DNA of 64,000 nucleotides from Aquisphaera insulae (GTDB lineage: Bacteria > Planctomycetota > Planctomycetia > Isosphaerales > Isosphaeraceae): assembly GCF_011064615.1 (NCBI RefSeq), contig NZ_JAALJH010000004.1:186001-250000 (forward strand). Direction: 5' to 3'. Positions 18,293-26,062 of the stretch are shown piece after piece. Within the stretch, counting starts at the first letter, position 1; each line of letters starts with the position of its first letter. A program made the translations under genes and the position numbers. The notes below the pieces were generated by a model, which had not been told where the DNA came from, did no database searches, and worked only from the letters and a program-made list of their open reading frames with translations.

Positions 18293-19009
18293 TTAGAGGG
18301 GGAACTGGCCGCCGCCGAAGTAGCTCGGGCCGTAAGGACTGACCACCTGGCCGGGGTAATAGGGCCGGTTCGGGTCGAACGGCGGGGGGATGATCCCCGA
18401 GCCCTCGCCGGTGACCGGCGCGGTGAACTCCGGCCGCAGGATGCCGGAATCCTGGCCCGGGCGAAGTCCCTCCCCTTCCAGGGTGATGGGGGGCTCTCCG
18501 CCGGCGACCGGCGGCGGGACCGGGGCCGGGTGATTGGACCGGCGGGTCAGGGTCGGCTCCATGGGCATGTAGTCTCGCGGCAGGGTCCCGAAATTCAGGG
18601 CCACGCGGCGCAGGACGTCGCGGGACAGGTCCTCGTCGCCGATGTGCGCCGGGCCGAACGTGATCCGCATGTTCGTCATGGCGTTCTGGGGCGTGAGGGT
18701 GATCGTCGTGGTACGGCCGTCCGGCGCTTTCGCGGTCATGGCCTTCGCCTCGTCCCCTTCGGGCTCGGCCGGGTGGATGTGCGTGAAGCCCAGGTCGCGG
18801 AGGGCCTCGAGCGCCGCGCTCTCGACCTGCGGGAGCGGGAACTGGAAGACCTGGGAAGAGACGCCGCAGAAGTTGTAGAAGGCGTAGTCGCTGGCGGCGA
18901 CCCCCGGGATGCTCCCCACGGCGCGATACCAGCCGGGGAGGGCGCACCCGCTCACGGTCAGGGTCAGCCCGATCAGCATGGTAGCCGCAATGGCAACGTT
19001 CCGGCGCAT
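18293..19009 (-). CDS. DUF3568-type lipoprotein of the secretion locus
   Basis: 238 residues. The N-terminus is a lipoprotein signal with lipobox LTVSGC (Cys about residue 22). Residues about 60-150 resemble the small alpha/beta domain of DUF3568 proteins: a helix ESAALEALRDLGF, then paired strands including TTTITLTPQNA and MRITFG. The C-terminal third is Pro/Gly-rich, ending in YFGGGQFPL. Position between the pseudopilin genes and the secretin suggests a periplasmic or outer-membrane accessory of the secretion machine, perhaps a pilotin-like lipoprotein (inference). I prefer ATG 19009 (GAGG about 11 bases upstream) over the GTG three bases before it. Confidence 0.72.
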   Translation of the reverse strand: MRRNVAIAATMLIGLTLTVSGCALPGWYRAVGSIPGVAASDYAFYNFCGVSSQVFQFPLPQVESAALEALRDLGFTHIHPAEPEGDEAKAMTAKAPDGRTTTITLTPQNAMTNMRITFGPAHIGDEDLSRDVLRRVALNFGTLPRDYMPMEPTLTRRSNHPAPVPPPVAGGEPPITLEGEGLRPGQDSGILRPEFTAPVTGEGSGIIPPPFDPNRPYYPGQVVSPYGPSYFGGGQFPL

Positions 19010-19175
19010 CACCCCGCCTCGATCGCTCGGATGCCCGCTCGCCGCGCCGCCAATCCATCGGCGGCCCTCGCGCGGGTTGGTCCCTCCTGGTTTCGTCGCG
19101 ACGGAGGCGCCGGCTTCAATGATTGTGCCGGCCGGGGCGAGACGGCCGGGGCTGACGATCGGCGGGCCCGCCCGG

Positions 19176-19544
19176 TCAGTTCTGCGGGATGGGCGGGAGC
19201 GGTGTGTAGCAGGTCCCCGGCGCGGCGGAGACGGTCCAGTCCGACGCCCCCGACCCCGGGGTGAATGTCACGGTGAAGTCCTTGCCCTGGACCGTGACCC
19301 CGTAGGACGTCGTCGCCCGGGGCATGGCCGGAGTCCTGTCCAGGTACAGGATCGCCAGGCCGATCGCGTCGAGCTCGCCGGCGTCCAGGTCGTCGCGCCG
19401 CACCCGCGCGGACTCGGCCCGGAGGAAGCTCGCCGTGGTCCGATAGACGGCCGCCCAGAGGCTCAGGAGCAGGACCAGGAAGAGCAGCACGATCGTCAGC
19501 GAGGAACCGCGACGAGGACGATGTGCACCGTGGAGGATCCTCAT
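19176..19544 (-). CDS. GspK/PilX-like minor pseudopilin
   Basis: 122 residues. RRGSSLTIVLLFLVLLLSLWAA at 11-32 is a prepilin-type segment: basic residues, Gly at the cleavage point, then a long hydrophobic helix. Glu+5 is absent (Ile there), as in GspK-type tip pseudopilins. It is much shorter than GspK (about 300) and has only a short region after the helix, ending TPLPPIPQN. It is the last gene of the pseudopilin cluster, 13 bases after the GspJ-like stop, where GspK genes usually stand. Confidence 0.7.
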   Translation of the reverse strand: MRILHGAHRPRRGSSLTIVLLFLVLLLSLWAAVYRTTASFLRAESARVRRDDLDAGELDAIGLAILYLDRTPAMPRATTSYGVTVQGKDFTVTFTPGSGASDWTVSAAPGTCYTPLPPIPQN

Positions 19545-19557
19545 GTCATGTCCGACC

Positions 19558-20160
19558 TCAGTCCGGCCATTGCACCTGGAAGACGTACACGCCCTGGAAG
19601 CTCGGGACGGCCCCGCGGCCCGGCGCGGCCGGGTCGGGCCGGGGATCGGGATACTGGAAGGTCAGGGTGATCTTCGGGCCGCCGGCGCCCGGCTCGACCA
19701 GGAAGCCGGCGACGTGCCGGGCGACGGCCACCGGGGCGGTCCCGGGCGTCTGGCTGCGGACGAGCTCGGTGCCGACCTGCTGGTAGGTGACGGTGTACTG
19801 GCTCACCTCTCCCAGGCCCGAGAACGTGAGCGTCAGCGCGGCGCCCACGTCGGTCGGCGGGGCCCCCGTGAGCCGGCAGTCGGCGAGCGTCCCCCGCGAC
19901 CCGCCGCCGTCGGGGGTGAGATAGCCGCCCAGGTCGCGGCAGAGCGCCTCCGCCGCCAGCGATGCCTCCAGGGCCAGCCTGGTGCGGCCGTCGACCTCCG
20001 CGGCCGGCCTGGCGAACGCCGCCACGGCCCCGGCCAGGAGCAGCGCCAGGATCCCGCTCAGGACGGTCGCCACGACCATCTCCGCGACCGTGAAGCCCCC
20101 CCGGCGGTCCCGCGCCTTCCGCCTCCGGCCGATCGTGCGACAGCGACTGGCGGTCCACAC
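19558..20160 (-). CDS. GspJ-like minor pseudopilin
   Basis: 200 residues from GTG 20160, four bases after the upstream stop; an ATG at 20205 inside the previous gene is the alternative. RRGGFTVAEMVVATVLSG is a standard type III prepilin motif (Gly-Phe cleavage, Glu+5), leader about 21 residues. The rest is beta-rich, containing LTLTFSGLGEVSQYTVTYQQ and a C-terminal FQVQWPD strand. Its place between the GspI-like and GspK-like genes supports a GspJ role in the pseudopilus tip. It needs a prepilin peptidase encoded elsewhere, since none is in this window. Confidence 0.75.
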   Translation of the reverse strand: MWTASRCRTIGRRRKARDRRGGFTVAEMVVATVLSGILALLLAGAVAAFARPAAEVDGRTRLALEASLAAEALCRDLGGYLTPDGGGSRGTLADCRLTGAPPTDVGAALTLTFSGLGEVSQYTVTYQQVGTELVRSQTPGTAPVAVARHVAGFLVEPGAGGPKITLTFQYPDPRPDPAAPGRGAVPSFQGVYVFQVQWPD

Positions 20161-20164
20161 GGGG

Positions 20165-20722
20165 TCAGGGCCCCCCCTTCGCGCCGACGACCGCCGAGAC
20201 GCCATTCCGGCCGACGGAGGCGTCGGGCCGGAAGGCCGACAGGGTCAGGGTGCTCGACGAGGGCGTGAAGGTCGCCGCCGCCGGGCTCGTGGCCGGCACG
20301 ACCTGGGTGCTCGCCTCCCACGCCTCGTGCTGGCTGTCGTAGGCCCACTGGGTGATCCTGGCCCTCCCCGCGAGCTTCCGCGTCCATCGGTTGGTCCAGG
20401 GGGTGATCTGGTAGTAGAACAGCGGGCCGGCCGTGGCCGTCTGCAGGCCGCCGTCCTCCACGAACGGGTTCTTGCGCATGGTCACGGACGTGATGCTGTA
20501 CGGCTTGATCGCGTGATAGACGCTGGAATTCGCCGAGGTCAACGGCTGCTCCCGCTCGAGGTATCGGGCCTGGCGGATCTGCGTGATCACGTACGGGCAG
20601 AGCCCGGCCAGCATGACGCCCAGGACCGCGAAGGCGATCTCCATCTCCAGCAGCAGCGACGCCCGCCTCGACCGCCGCGTGGCCTCGCACCGATCGGGAT
20701 GGCTGGGACCGACTCTCCACAT
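20165..20722 (-). CDS. GspI-like minor pseudopilin with Ala at the cleavage position
   Basis: 185 residues. After a basic leader (about 20 residues) comes RRASLLLEMEIAFAVLGVML, a prepilin-like helix with Glu at +5 but Ala, not Gly, at -1. The remainder carries aromatic-rich segments (PLFYYQITPWTNRWTRKL) and a Thr/Ser-rich end. GAGG lies eight bases before ATG 20722. It is 20 bases downstream of the GspH-like gene and nearly overlaps GspJ-like, so it belongs to the operon. The subunit type is inferred mainly from gene order. Confidence 0.65.
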   Translation of the reverse strand: MWRVGPSHPDRCEATRRSRRASLLLEMEIAFAVLGVMLAGLCPYVITQIRQARYLEREQPLTSANSSVYHAIKPYSITSVTMRKNPFVEDGGLQTATAGPLFYYQITPWTNRWTRKLAGRARITQWAYDSQHEAWEASTQVVPATSPAAATFTPSSSTLTLSAFRPDASVGRNGVSAVVGAKGGP

Positions 20723-20741
20723 CGCGCCGCCTCAACTCGTC

Positions 20742-21185
20742 TCACTCGAACCCGACCCGGATGTCCTGCTCGCCGCTTCGCGAGAGCGTCCCGGACACCT
20801 TGCCGTCCTGCGTGATCGTCAGGGTGCCCGTCCAGGAGCTGCTGTTGATCCGCGTCGCGGTCACCGCGAACGAGGACGGGTCCGCCGCGGCGACGCCGTA
20901 ATAGTAGTATGCGTCCGGGCTGGATGGCGCCGCGATGTTGATCGACGGGTCGAGCAGGTCGGAGAGCTGGGTCAGGTCCGCCGTGTAGGTGCGGTTGCGC
21001 AGCCAGTAGATCCGCTCGGCCGTCCAGATCGCCCGGAGGTTGGCCCCGGCGACGTCCAGCCGCGACGACTCGAGCGCCCGGCTGAACCTGGGCAGGGCCA
21101 TGCTCATCAGGATGCCCATGATGACGAGCACCACCATGGACTCGACCAGGGTATAGCCACGGGGGCGGCCCGAGCCCCGGGCCAC
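20742..21185 (-). CDS. GspH-like pseudopilin
   Basis: 147 residues from GTG 21185. RPRGYTLVESMVVLVIMGIL is a clean prepilin motif (Gly-Tyr cleavage, Glu+5), followed by PRFSRALESSRLDVAGANLRAIWTAERIYWLR, the typical N-terminal stalk. The globular part has a YYYYG patch and beta strands. The start is chosen because GTG gives a short leader; upstream the frame is open through the gspF gene, and an ATG at 21193 is in another frame. 32 bases separate it from the gspF stop. It could equally be a second GspG-like major subunit. Confidence 0.75.
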   Translation of the reverse strand: MARGSGRPRGYTLVESMVVLVIMGILMSMALPRFSRALESSRLDVAGANLRAIWTAERIYWLRNRTYTADLTQLSDLLDPSINIAAPSSPDAYYYYGVAAADPSSFAVTATRINSSSWTGTLTITQDGKVSGTLSRSGEQDIRVGFE

Positions 21186-21217
21186 GGCCTCATCGCGGCT
21201 CCCCGCCGCCGGGCGCC

Positions 21218-22312
21218 TCACTTGACGTTCCCCGCCATCTCGAACATCGGCATGTAGATCGCCAGCATCAGGCCGGCGATCGTGGTGCCCATGAACATGA
21301 TGATGATGGGCTCCAGCATCTTGGTCACCTTGAGGATCATGGACTCCATCTTTTCCTTGTAGAAGGGGGCGACCTGCTCCATGACCAGGGCGAGCTGGCC
21401 GGACTCCTCCCCCACCTGCACCATGTTGGTGAGCATGGGCAGGAAGATGCCCGTCTCTTGCAGCGAGAGGTAAAGCGACTTGCCCGCGGCCACCCGCGAG
21501 CCCACCCGCTCGAGGGCGTCGCGATAGAAGGGGTCGTTCTGGAAGATCCCCTTGATCGTGTTCATGGTCTCCATCATCGGCACCCCGCTCTTGAGCAGCA
21601 GGGAGAGGTTGGAGGCGAACCGGTACATCGCCATCTGCACCATCAGCTCGCCGATCGTCGGCAGGATCATCAGGCAGCCGCCGACGTAGCGGCGGCCGGC
21701 CTCGGTCTTCATGAACTTGCGGAAGGCGACGGCCACGACGACGATCGTGATCACCCCGTAATGGCCGTAGGCGACGATCGCGTTCGAGGCGTCGACCACG
21801 TACTGGGTGATCGCCGGCAGCTTGGCCCCCATGTCGTTGAACATCTTGGCGAAGGTGGGGACGACCATCCAGAGCATGACCGTGACGGCGATCACCGCCA
21901 CGCAGATCAGGACGCACGGATACATGAGCGAACCCTTGACCTTCCGCTTGGTCTCGCGGGAGTCGCGGATCTGCTTGTTCAGCTCGACCAGGACCATCGC
22001 CATCTTGCCGGTCACCTCGCCGGTGCGGATCGCCTCGATCCAGGCGAATTCGAAGACCTGCGGATAGGCCGCGGCCGAGGCGTGGAAGGTGCTGCCCGCG
22101 GCGACCTTGGCGGTGATCTGCTCGAGGATGGCCCGGAGCTTCACGCTCTCGGTCTGCGCCGTGGCGATCTTGAGCGACTGGAGGAGCGGCGTCCCGGAGC
22201 CGACCAGGGTGGAGAGCTGGTGGAAGAAGGCCAGCGTGTCCTCGAGCTTGGCGGCGCGGTGCGGCTTCTTGGAGACCCGGGCGTGTGCCACGACCCATTC
22301 ATCGAACGGCAA
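21218..22312 (-). CDS. gspF: Type II secretion inner-membrane platform protein
   Basis: 364 residues, close to the family norm of about 400. Two T2SSF domains are visible: the first with LEDTLAFFHQLSTLVGSGTPL and WIEAIRTGEVTGKM, then a membrane pair (LMYPCVLICVAVIAVTVMLW), the second with MYRFASNLSLLLKSGVPMMETM and VGEESGQLALVMEQVAPFYKEKME, and a last membrane segment (IIIMFMGTTIAGLMLAIYM). The protein couples the GspE ATPase to pseudopilus assembly. I start at TTG 22312 because GAGGAGG sits about five bases upstream; a GTG at 22348 has no ribosome site. It heads the minus arm, divergent from the major pseudopilin gene. Confidence 0.9.
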   Translation of the reverse strand: MPFDEWVVAHARVSKKPHRAAKLEDTLAFFHQLSTLVGSGTPLLQSLKIATAQTESVKLRAILEQITAKVAAGSTFHASAAAYPQVFEFAWIEAIRTGEVTGKMAMVLVELNKQIRDSRETKRKVKGSLMYPCVLICVAVIAVTVMLWMVVPTFAKMFNDMGAKLPAITQYVVDASNAIVAYGHYGVITIVVVAVAFRKFMKTEAGRRYVGGCLMILPTIGELMVQMAMYRFASNLSLLLKSGVPMMETMNTIKGIFQNDPFYRDALERVGSRVAAGKSLYLSLQETGIFLPMLTNMVQVGEESGQLALVMEQVAPFYKEKMESMILKVTKMLEPIIIMFMGTTIAGLMLAIYMPMFEMAGNVK

Positions 22313-22567
22313 GGCGACCTCCTCGCGCCCCGGCCGGGGCGATCCCACCTGTCGGAAAACTGCTCCCTAGCGGCGGCGCATCCACGCGGTCGACACCCAC
22401 TCTCAACTCTAGGCCACGCCCGCGGGCGAGGCGTGCGCGTCCTCGTCGCGGGCCCAATCCCCCTCGATCCCGCCTCGATTTGACGGACGCACGGCGTGAC
22501 CTAGGGTTGCACTGTTCCCGGCGGAAGTCCCCCGGGTGAAGATGTCCTAGAAGGAGAGTGCGACACC

Positions 22568-23038
22568 ATGACCCATCGTCTGCCCTACCCCAAGGCTCGC
22601 AAGGGCTTCACCCTGGTCGAGCTCGCCGTCGTGATCGTCATCATCGGCGTGCTGGCCGCCTTCGGCGTCCCCCGCTTCCTCAAGTCGGTGGAGCGGTCGA
22701 AGGCCTCGGAAGCCTTCGCCTACCTCGCGGCCGTCCGGTCGTCCCAGGAGCGGTATCTCGCCCAGTACGGCGAGTACTCCTCTGACGTCACCAAGCTGGA
22801 CATCCAGTATCCCGCCCCGGCCTACTTCGCCGTCGGCGCGATCACGGCGACCCAGAGCACCTGGACCCTCACGCTCACCCGCACCGGCGCATCGGCGGGC
22901 TACGGGGCCTACACCGTGACCTTCACGGACCAGGGCTATGACACCGCGAACTCCACCATCAGCACGATGGGCGACATCAATCCGATCAGCAACAACTCGG
23001 CCAACTCCAGCGGCGGCAGCGGCGGCGGCGGCTCCTGA
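22568..23038 (+). CDS. gspG: Major pseudopilin/type IV pilin-like protein
   Basis: 156 residues. KGFTLVELAVVIVIIGVLAA is a textbook prepilin motif with a 12-residue leader, then VPRFLKSVERSKASEAFAYL. It likely forms the shaft of the pseudopilus. The C-terminus ends in a Ser/Gly tail (SSGGSGGGGS), unusual for GspG. AAGGAGA is about 10 bases before the ATG. It heads the plus arm and is followed by a terminator hairpin, which would let it be made in excess over the assembly genes downstream. Confidence 0.87.
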   Translation: MTHRLPYPKARKGFTLVELAVVIVIIGVLAAFGVPRFLKSVERSKASEAFAYLAAVRSSQERYLAQYGEYSSDVTKLDIQYPAPAYFAVGAITATQSTWTLTLTRTGASAGYGAYTVTFTDQGYDTANSTISTMGDINPISNNSANSSGGSGGGGS

Positions 23039-23120
23039 TCCGCCCCCCCCGTCGTCTCGTCGCACTCCCCCGGAGCGGGCGTCTCATGACGGCCGCCCCG
23101 GACCGCCGGCTCACCCGGCC

Positions 23121-23153
23121 AGGGCGGACGGATCGGATCCGCCCGCCCTTTCT
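23121..23153 (+). terminator. Terminator/attenuator behind the major pseudopilin gene
   Basis: AGGGCGGACGGATC (23121-23134) pairs with GATCCGCCCGCCCT (23136-23149) with one mismatch, followed by TTCTGCTT. It lies between the pilin stop and the next start, and argues against using ATG 23086 for the next gene. Confidence 0.7.
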
Positions 23154-23223
23154 GCTTCACCCGAATCCATCCCGAGAAGGCCCGGGCCGAGCCCGGGCCG
23201 GCCGCCGAGCCTGGAGCACCGCG

Positions 23224-24735
23224 TTGGCCTCCCGCAACTGGCTGCAACATCGGCCCGCCATCGGCCTGGTCATCGGCCAGCAGCAGGTCGCCCTCAGCGT
23301 CGTGGCCACCACGCCGAGGGGCCGCCGCGAGGTCGTCCGCGACCTCCGAGAGTATGAGGGCGACGCCCTCCCTGCCGCCGTCCACGACCTGCTCCGGCCG
23401 TGGCTCCCCCCGGCCCACTCCAGACACCCCGGGCCCTGGGTCCAGGTCGCCCTGCCGGAGTCTCGGGTCTTCCAGTCCGCCATGGCGATCACCCCCTCCA
23501 ACCGCCTCTCCTCGCCCCAGAACTTCTTCCTCGAGGCCGTGCAGTCGACCAACCTCAGGGCCGAGGACCGGATCCTCGACCTGATCAAGCTCGACGTCGG
23601 GAAGAACCCGCTGGCCTGCCTCTGCGCCTGTCCGCGGGCGCTGGTCGCGGCCCTGGCGGAGATGTTCGGCCAGATGGGGGCCCGGCTGGCCATCCTGGAG
23701 CCCTCGCCCGCCGGCCTGATGCGGGCCGCCGCGGCGGTCGCCCCCGCGCCCCGCGGGCGGCAACTGACCATGCGCTTCCTCCTGGGCAAGCGGCGGGCCA
23801 TCGGCATCGCGGCCGTCGGCGTCCAGCCCCTCTTCTGGCACGGCTTCGACCTCGCCCCCGGCGACGAGACGGCGTCGGTCCTGGCCGCCCACTCCACGCT
23901 CTGGATGCTCGGCCGGCACAGCAAGATCGCCGCCCCGGTCGACCGCGTCTATCTCCACGGCCGGCCCGACCTCGAGCTCGCGATCGACCCGGAGAAGTTC
24001 CGGAAGCGGACCGGATCCCGGCTCCTCCGCCTCCCGGGGCCGGACCACGACATCGCCTCGGCCGCCATGGGCGTCGCCCTCAACAACCCGCTGACCGAGG
24101 CCGACGGGCACAACCTGGCCCGCGAGTTCAAGCCGCCGGTCCCGATCGGCGACATCTTCCCCTGGGCCGAGGTCCTCCTCCAGGGCGCCATGGTCGCGGG
24201 CGTCTCCCTGATCCTCCACGCCGCCGCCGCGGACGTCGACACCCGGTATCGAACCGCCCGGGCCGAGGCCGCGGCCTTCACCTGGCTGAAGGACCAGGAC
24301 CAGTCGAAGCTGGACGCCGAGAAGAAGCTCCTGGAGACGAGGCTCAAGACCCTGGAGGCCTTCCGCCAGTCCCGGCTCGACTGGTCGACCCAGCTCCGGA
24401 TCATCGCCGAGGACACGCCGGACACCACCATCATCACGTCCCTCGTCGGCGACAACGAGACCGACCTGGGCAGCAAGGGCGGCCTCGGCAAGGGCAAGAA
24501 GCAGTTCATCGTCAACTTCGCGACCCCCCTGGGCGCCGACGGCTCGATGCCCGGCGAGATCGACCGGTTCATCTCCGAGCTCCGCGCCGAGCCGGCGATC
24601 CTCGGCCATTTCCCCACCATCGAGGTCTCCGGCCTCCGCACCGGCTCGCTCAACAACGACAAGGGTGCGGTGGCCCAGTACAGCGTCGTCTGCCTCCCCG
24701 GGGCCGAGGCGACGGGAAAGGGCAGGCCCAGATGA
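23224..24735 (+). CDS. PilM/PilN-like (GspL-type) assembly protein
   Basis: 503 residues from TTG 23224 (GGAG about nine bases upstream). An ATG at 23086 also has GGAG upstream, but it would translate a terminator hairpin into a low-complexity leader. The N-terminal half (about 1-310) has the actin-like PilM/GspL layout, starting RPAIGLVIGQQQVALSVV. A membrane segment near 320-335 (EVLLQGAMVAGVSLILHAAA) is followed by a coiled coil (about 345-385) and a ferredoxin-like PilN region. The protein would link GspE in the cytoplasm to PilO/GspM in the periplasm. It appears to fuse PilM and PilN, which resembles GspL topology. The next gene overlaps by ATGA. Confidence 0.72.
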   Translation: MASRNWLQHRPAIGLVIGQQQVALSVVATTPRGRREVVRDLREYEGDALPAAVHDLLRPWLPPAHSRHPGPWVQVALPESRVFQSAMAITPSNRLSSPQNFFLEAVQSTNLRAEDRILDLIKLDVGKNPLACLCACPRALVAALAEMFGQMGARLAILEPSPAGLMRAAAAVAPAPRGRQLTMRFLLGKRRAIGIAAVGVQPLFWHGFDLAPGDETASVLAAHSTLWMLGRHSKIAAPVDRVYLHGRPDLELAIDPEKFRKRTGSRLLRLPGPDHDIASAAMGVALNNPLTEADGHNLAREFKPPVPIGDIFPWAEVLLQGAMVAGVSLILHAAAADVDTRYRTARAEAAAFTWLKDQDQSKLDAEKKLLETRLKTLEAFRQSRLDWSTQLRIIAEDTPDTTIITSLVGDNETDLGSKGGLGKGKKQFIVNFATPLGADGSMPGEIDRFISELRAEPAILGHFPTIEVSGLRTGSLNNDKGAVAQYSVVCLPGAEATGKGRPR

Positions 24736-25361
24736 CCTCGCCGGAGAAGCCCGCCGGATCATCCGCCGGGCGGCTCATCCTCGGGCAGCTCCGCGACCCG
24801 CTGCGGCTCCGCTTCGCGCTGGCCGCGGCGTTGCTGGCGACCTGGTATTTCGGCTTCTACGCCCCGACCACCGACCGGATGACGGCGACCTCGGGCCAGA
24901 TCGACGGCGAGCGGAAGCGGGCCGCCACCGCCGCCCAGATCGAGGACCTCCGCAAGCGGCTGGCCCCCTTCGACGACCAGGTCCCCCCCCAGGCCGGCCC
25001 CAACGAGCTGATCCAGTACGTGATGGCCAAGGTCCGCAGCTCCCCGGTCAAGCTCGTGGACCTGAAGCCGCTGAAGGTGAAGGAGTTGGGCGTCCTCCAG
25101 GCCATCGGCCTGCACCTCCAGGTGGAGGCATCCTACGAGGACCTGGACGCCTTCCTCGCCTGGGTCCACAACGACCGCCGACTGCTCCGCATCGACGCGC
25201 TCAAGGTCGAGCCGGCCAAGTCCTCGGATCGGCTCGCCATCACCCTCGACCTGCTCAGCCTGGCCGACGCCTCGCCGGGCAAGGACAGGCCGGGCGCGGG
25301 CAAGCCGGCGGCCGCGGGCCCATCCACGGTCGCGGCGACCGGATCGGGGGTGAAATCATGA
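24732..25361 (+). CDS. PilO/GspM-like assembly protein
   Basis: 209 residues: a short cytoplasmic tail, one membrane helix (FALAAALLATWYFGFYAP, about 29-46), a coiled coil with GERKRAATAAQIEDLRKRL, then a ferredoxin-like periplasmic domain (LHLQVEASYEDLDAFLAWVH). This is the PilO/GspM arrangement. It overlaps the preceding gene and the following one by ATGA, so all three are translationally coupled and probably form the inner-membrane PilNOP/GspLMC-like subcomplex. Confidence 0.75.
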   Translation: MTSPEKPAGSSAGRLILGQLRDPLRLRFALAAALLATWYFGFYAPTTDRMTATSGQIDGERKRAATAAQIEDLRKRLAPFDDQVPPQAGPNELIQYVMAKVRSSPVKLVDLKPLKVKELGVLQAIGLHLQVEASYEDLDAFLAWVHNDRRLLRIDALKVEPAKSSDRLAITLDLLSLADASPGKDRPGAGKPAAAGPSTVAATGSGVKS

Positions 25362-26002
25362 GCAGTCGGGCCCTCCTGCGACTGACCCCGACCCTCCTGA
25401 TCATGGCCGCGATGGGCTATGCCGCCTACGCGATCTCCGCCGCCCCGGCGCCCGCGTTCTCGCCGCCGGCCGCGGCCCCCGCCGCCCCCCCGCCGAAGGC
25501 CGCCGGTGCGGTCGCCGAGGCGCCGATCCCGGACCGGGGCCGCAACCCCTTCACCGTGGTGGTCCGGGTCGATCCGGAGAATGGCGACGGACGCCCGGCC
25601 GGCGCGGACGGCGCCGCCGACCCGCTGATGGCGACGGTCCGCGGCCTGACGCTGAACGCCACCTTCGTCCAGGGGCGCACCCAGCTCGCCTCGATCAACG
25701 GCCGGCTCTATCGCCAGGGCCAGCGGATCAACGGCCCGGACGACGCGGAGACGCCGCTCGCCGTCGCCCAGGTCGGGCCCGCCCACGTCGTCCTCGTCGC
25801 CGGCGGCACCCGCTACACCCTCGGGTATCCGGAGGACCTCTCCGCCCCCAACCCGGCCGCCGCCTCGGCCCCTCGCGGCGCCGCGTCGGCGCCGCCCCGC
25901 GGCCGCGCGGCCGCCCCCCGCGCGGGCTCTCGCGGCGGCCCCGTGATCCCCGGCGCCGGCCCCGGACCGCCCCGGACCGGAGCGGCGCCTCCGCGACGCT
26001 GA
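25358..26002 (+). CDS. PilP/GspC-like protein
   Basis: 214 residues with an N-terminal membrane anchor (about 10-30), a Pro/Ala linker, GRNPFTVVV, then a small beta domain (LTLNATFVQGRTQLASINGRLYRQGQRI, VLVAGGTRYTLGYP) like the homology region of GspC/PilP that contacts the secretin. The tail (about 165-214) is Ala/Pro/Arg-rich and probably disordered. It is coupled by ATGA to the PilO-like gene, and gspE follows 60 bases later. Assignment rests on layout and position as much as on sequence. Confidence 0.7.
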   Translation: MSSRALLRLTPTLLIMAAMGYAAYAISAAPAPAFSPPAAAPAAPPPKAAGAVAEAPIPDRGRNPFTVVVRVDPENGDGRPAGADGAADPLMATVRGLTLNATFVQGRTQLASINGRLYRQGQRINGPDDAETPLAVAQVGPAHVVLVAGGTRYTLGYPEDLSAPNPAAASAPRGAASAPPRGRAAAPRAGSRGGPVIPGAGPGPPRTGAAPPRR

Positions 26003-26062
26003 CGATCGCCCCCGGGCTCCTCCGTAGGGAATCGCAACCGATCAAGGTAGAGCACGACCTTC

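Noticed and set aside
23086..23223. ATG 23086 as start of the PilM-like protein
   Set aside because: Although GGAG precedes it, the extra 46 residues would be translated from a terminator hairpin and are Arg/Pro-rich; TTG 23224 begins at the conserved-looking domain.
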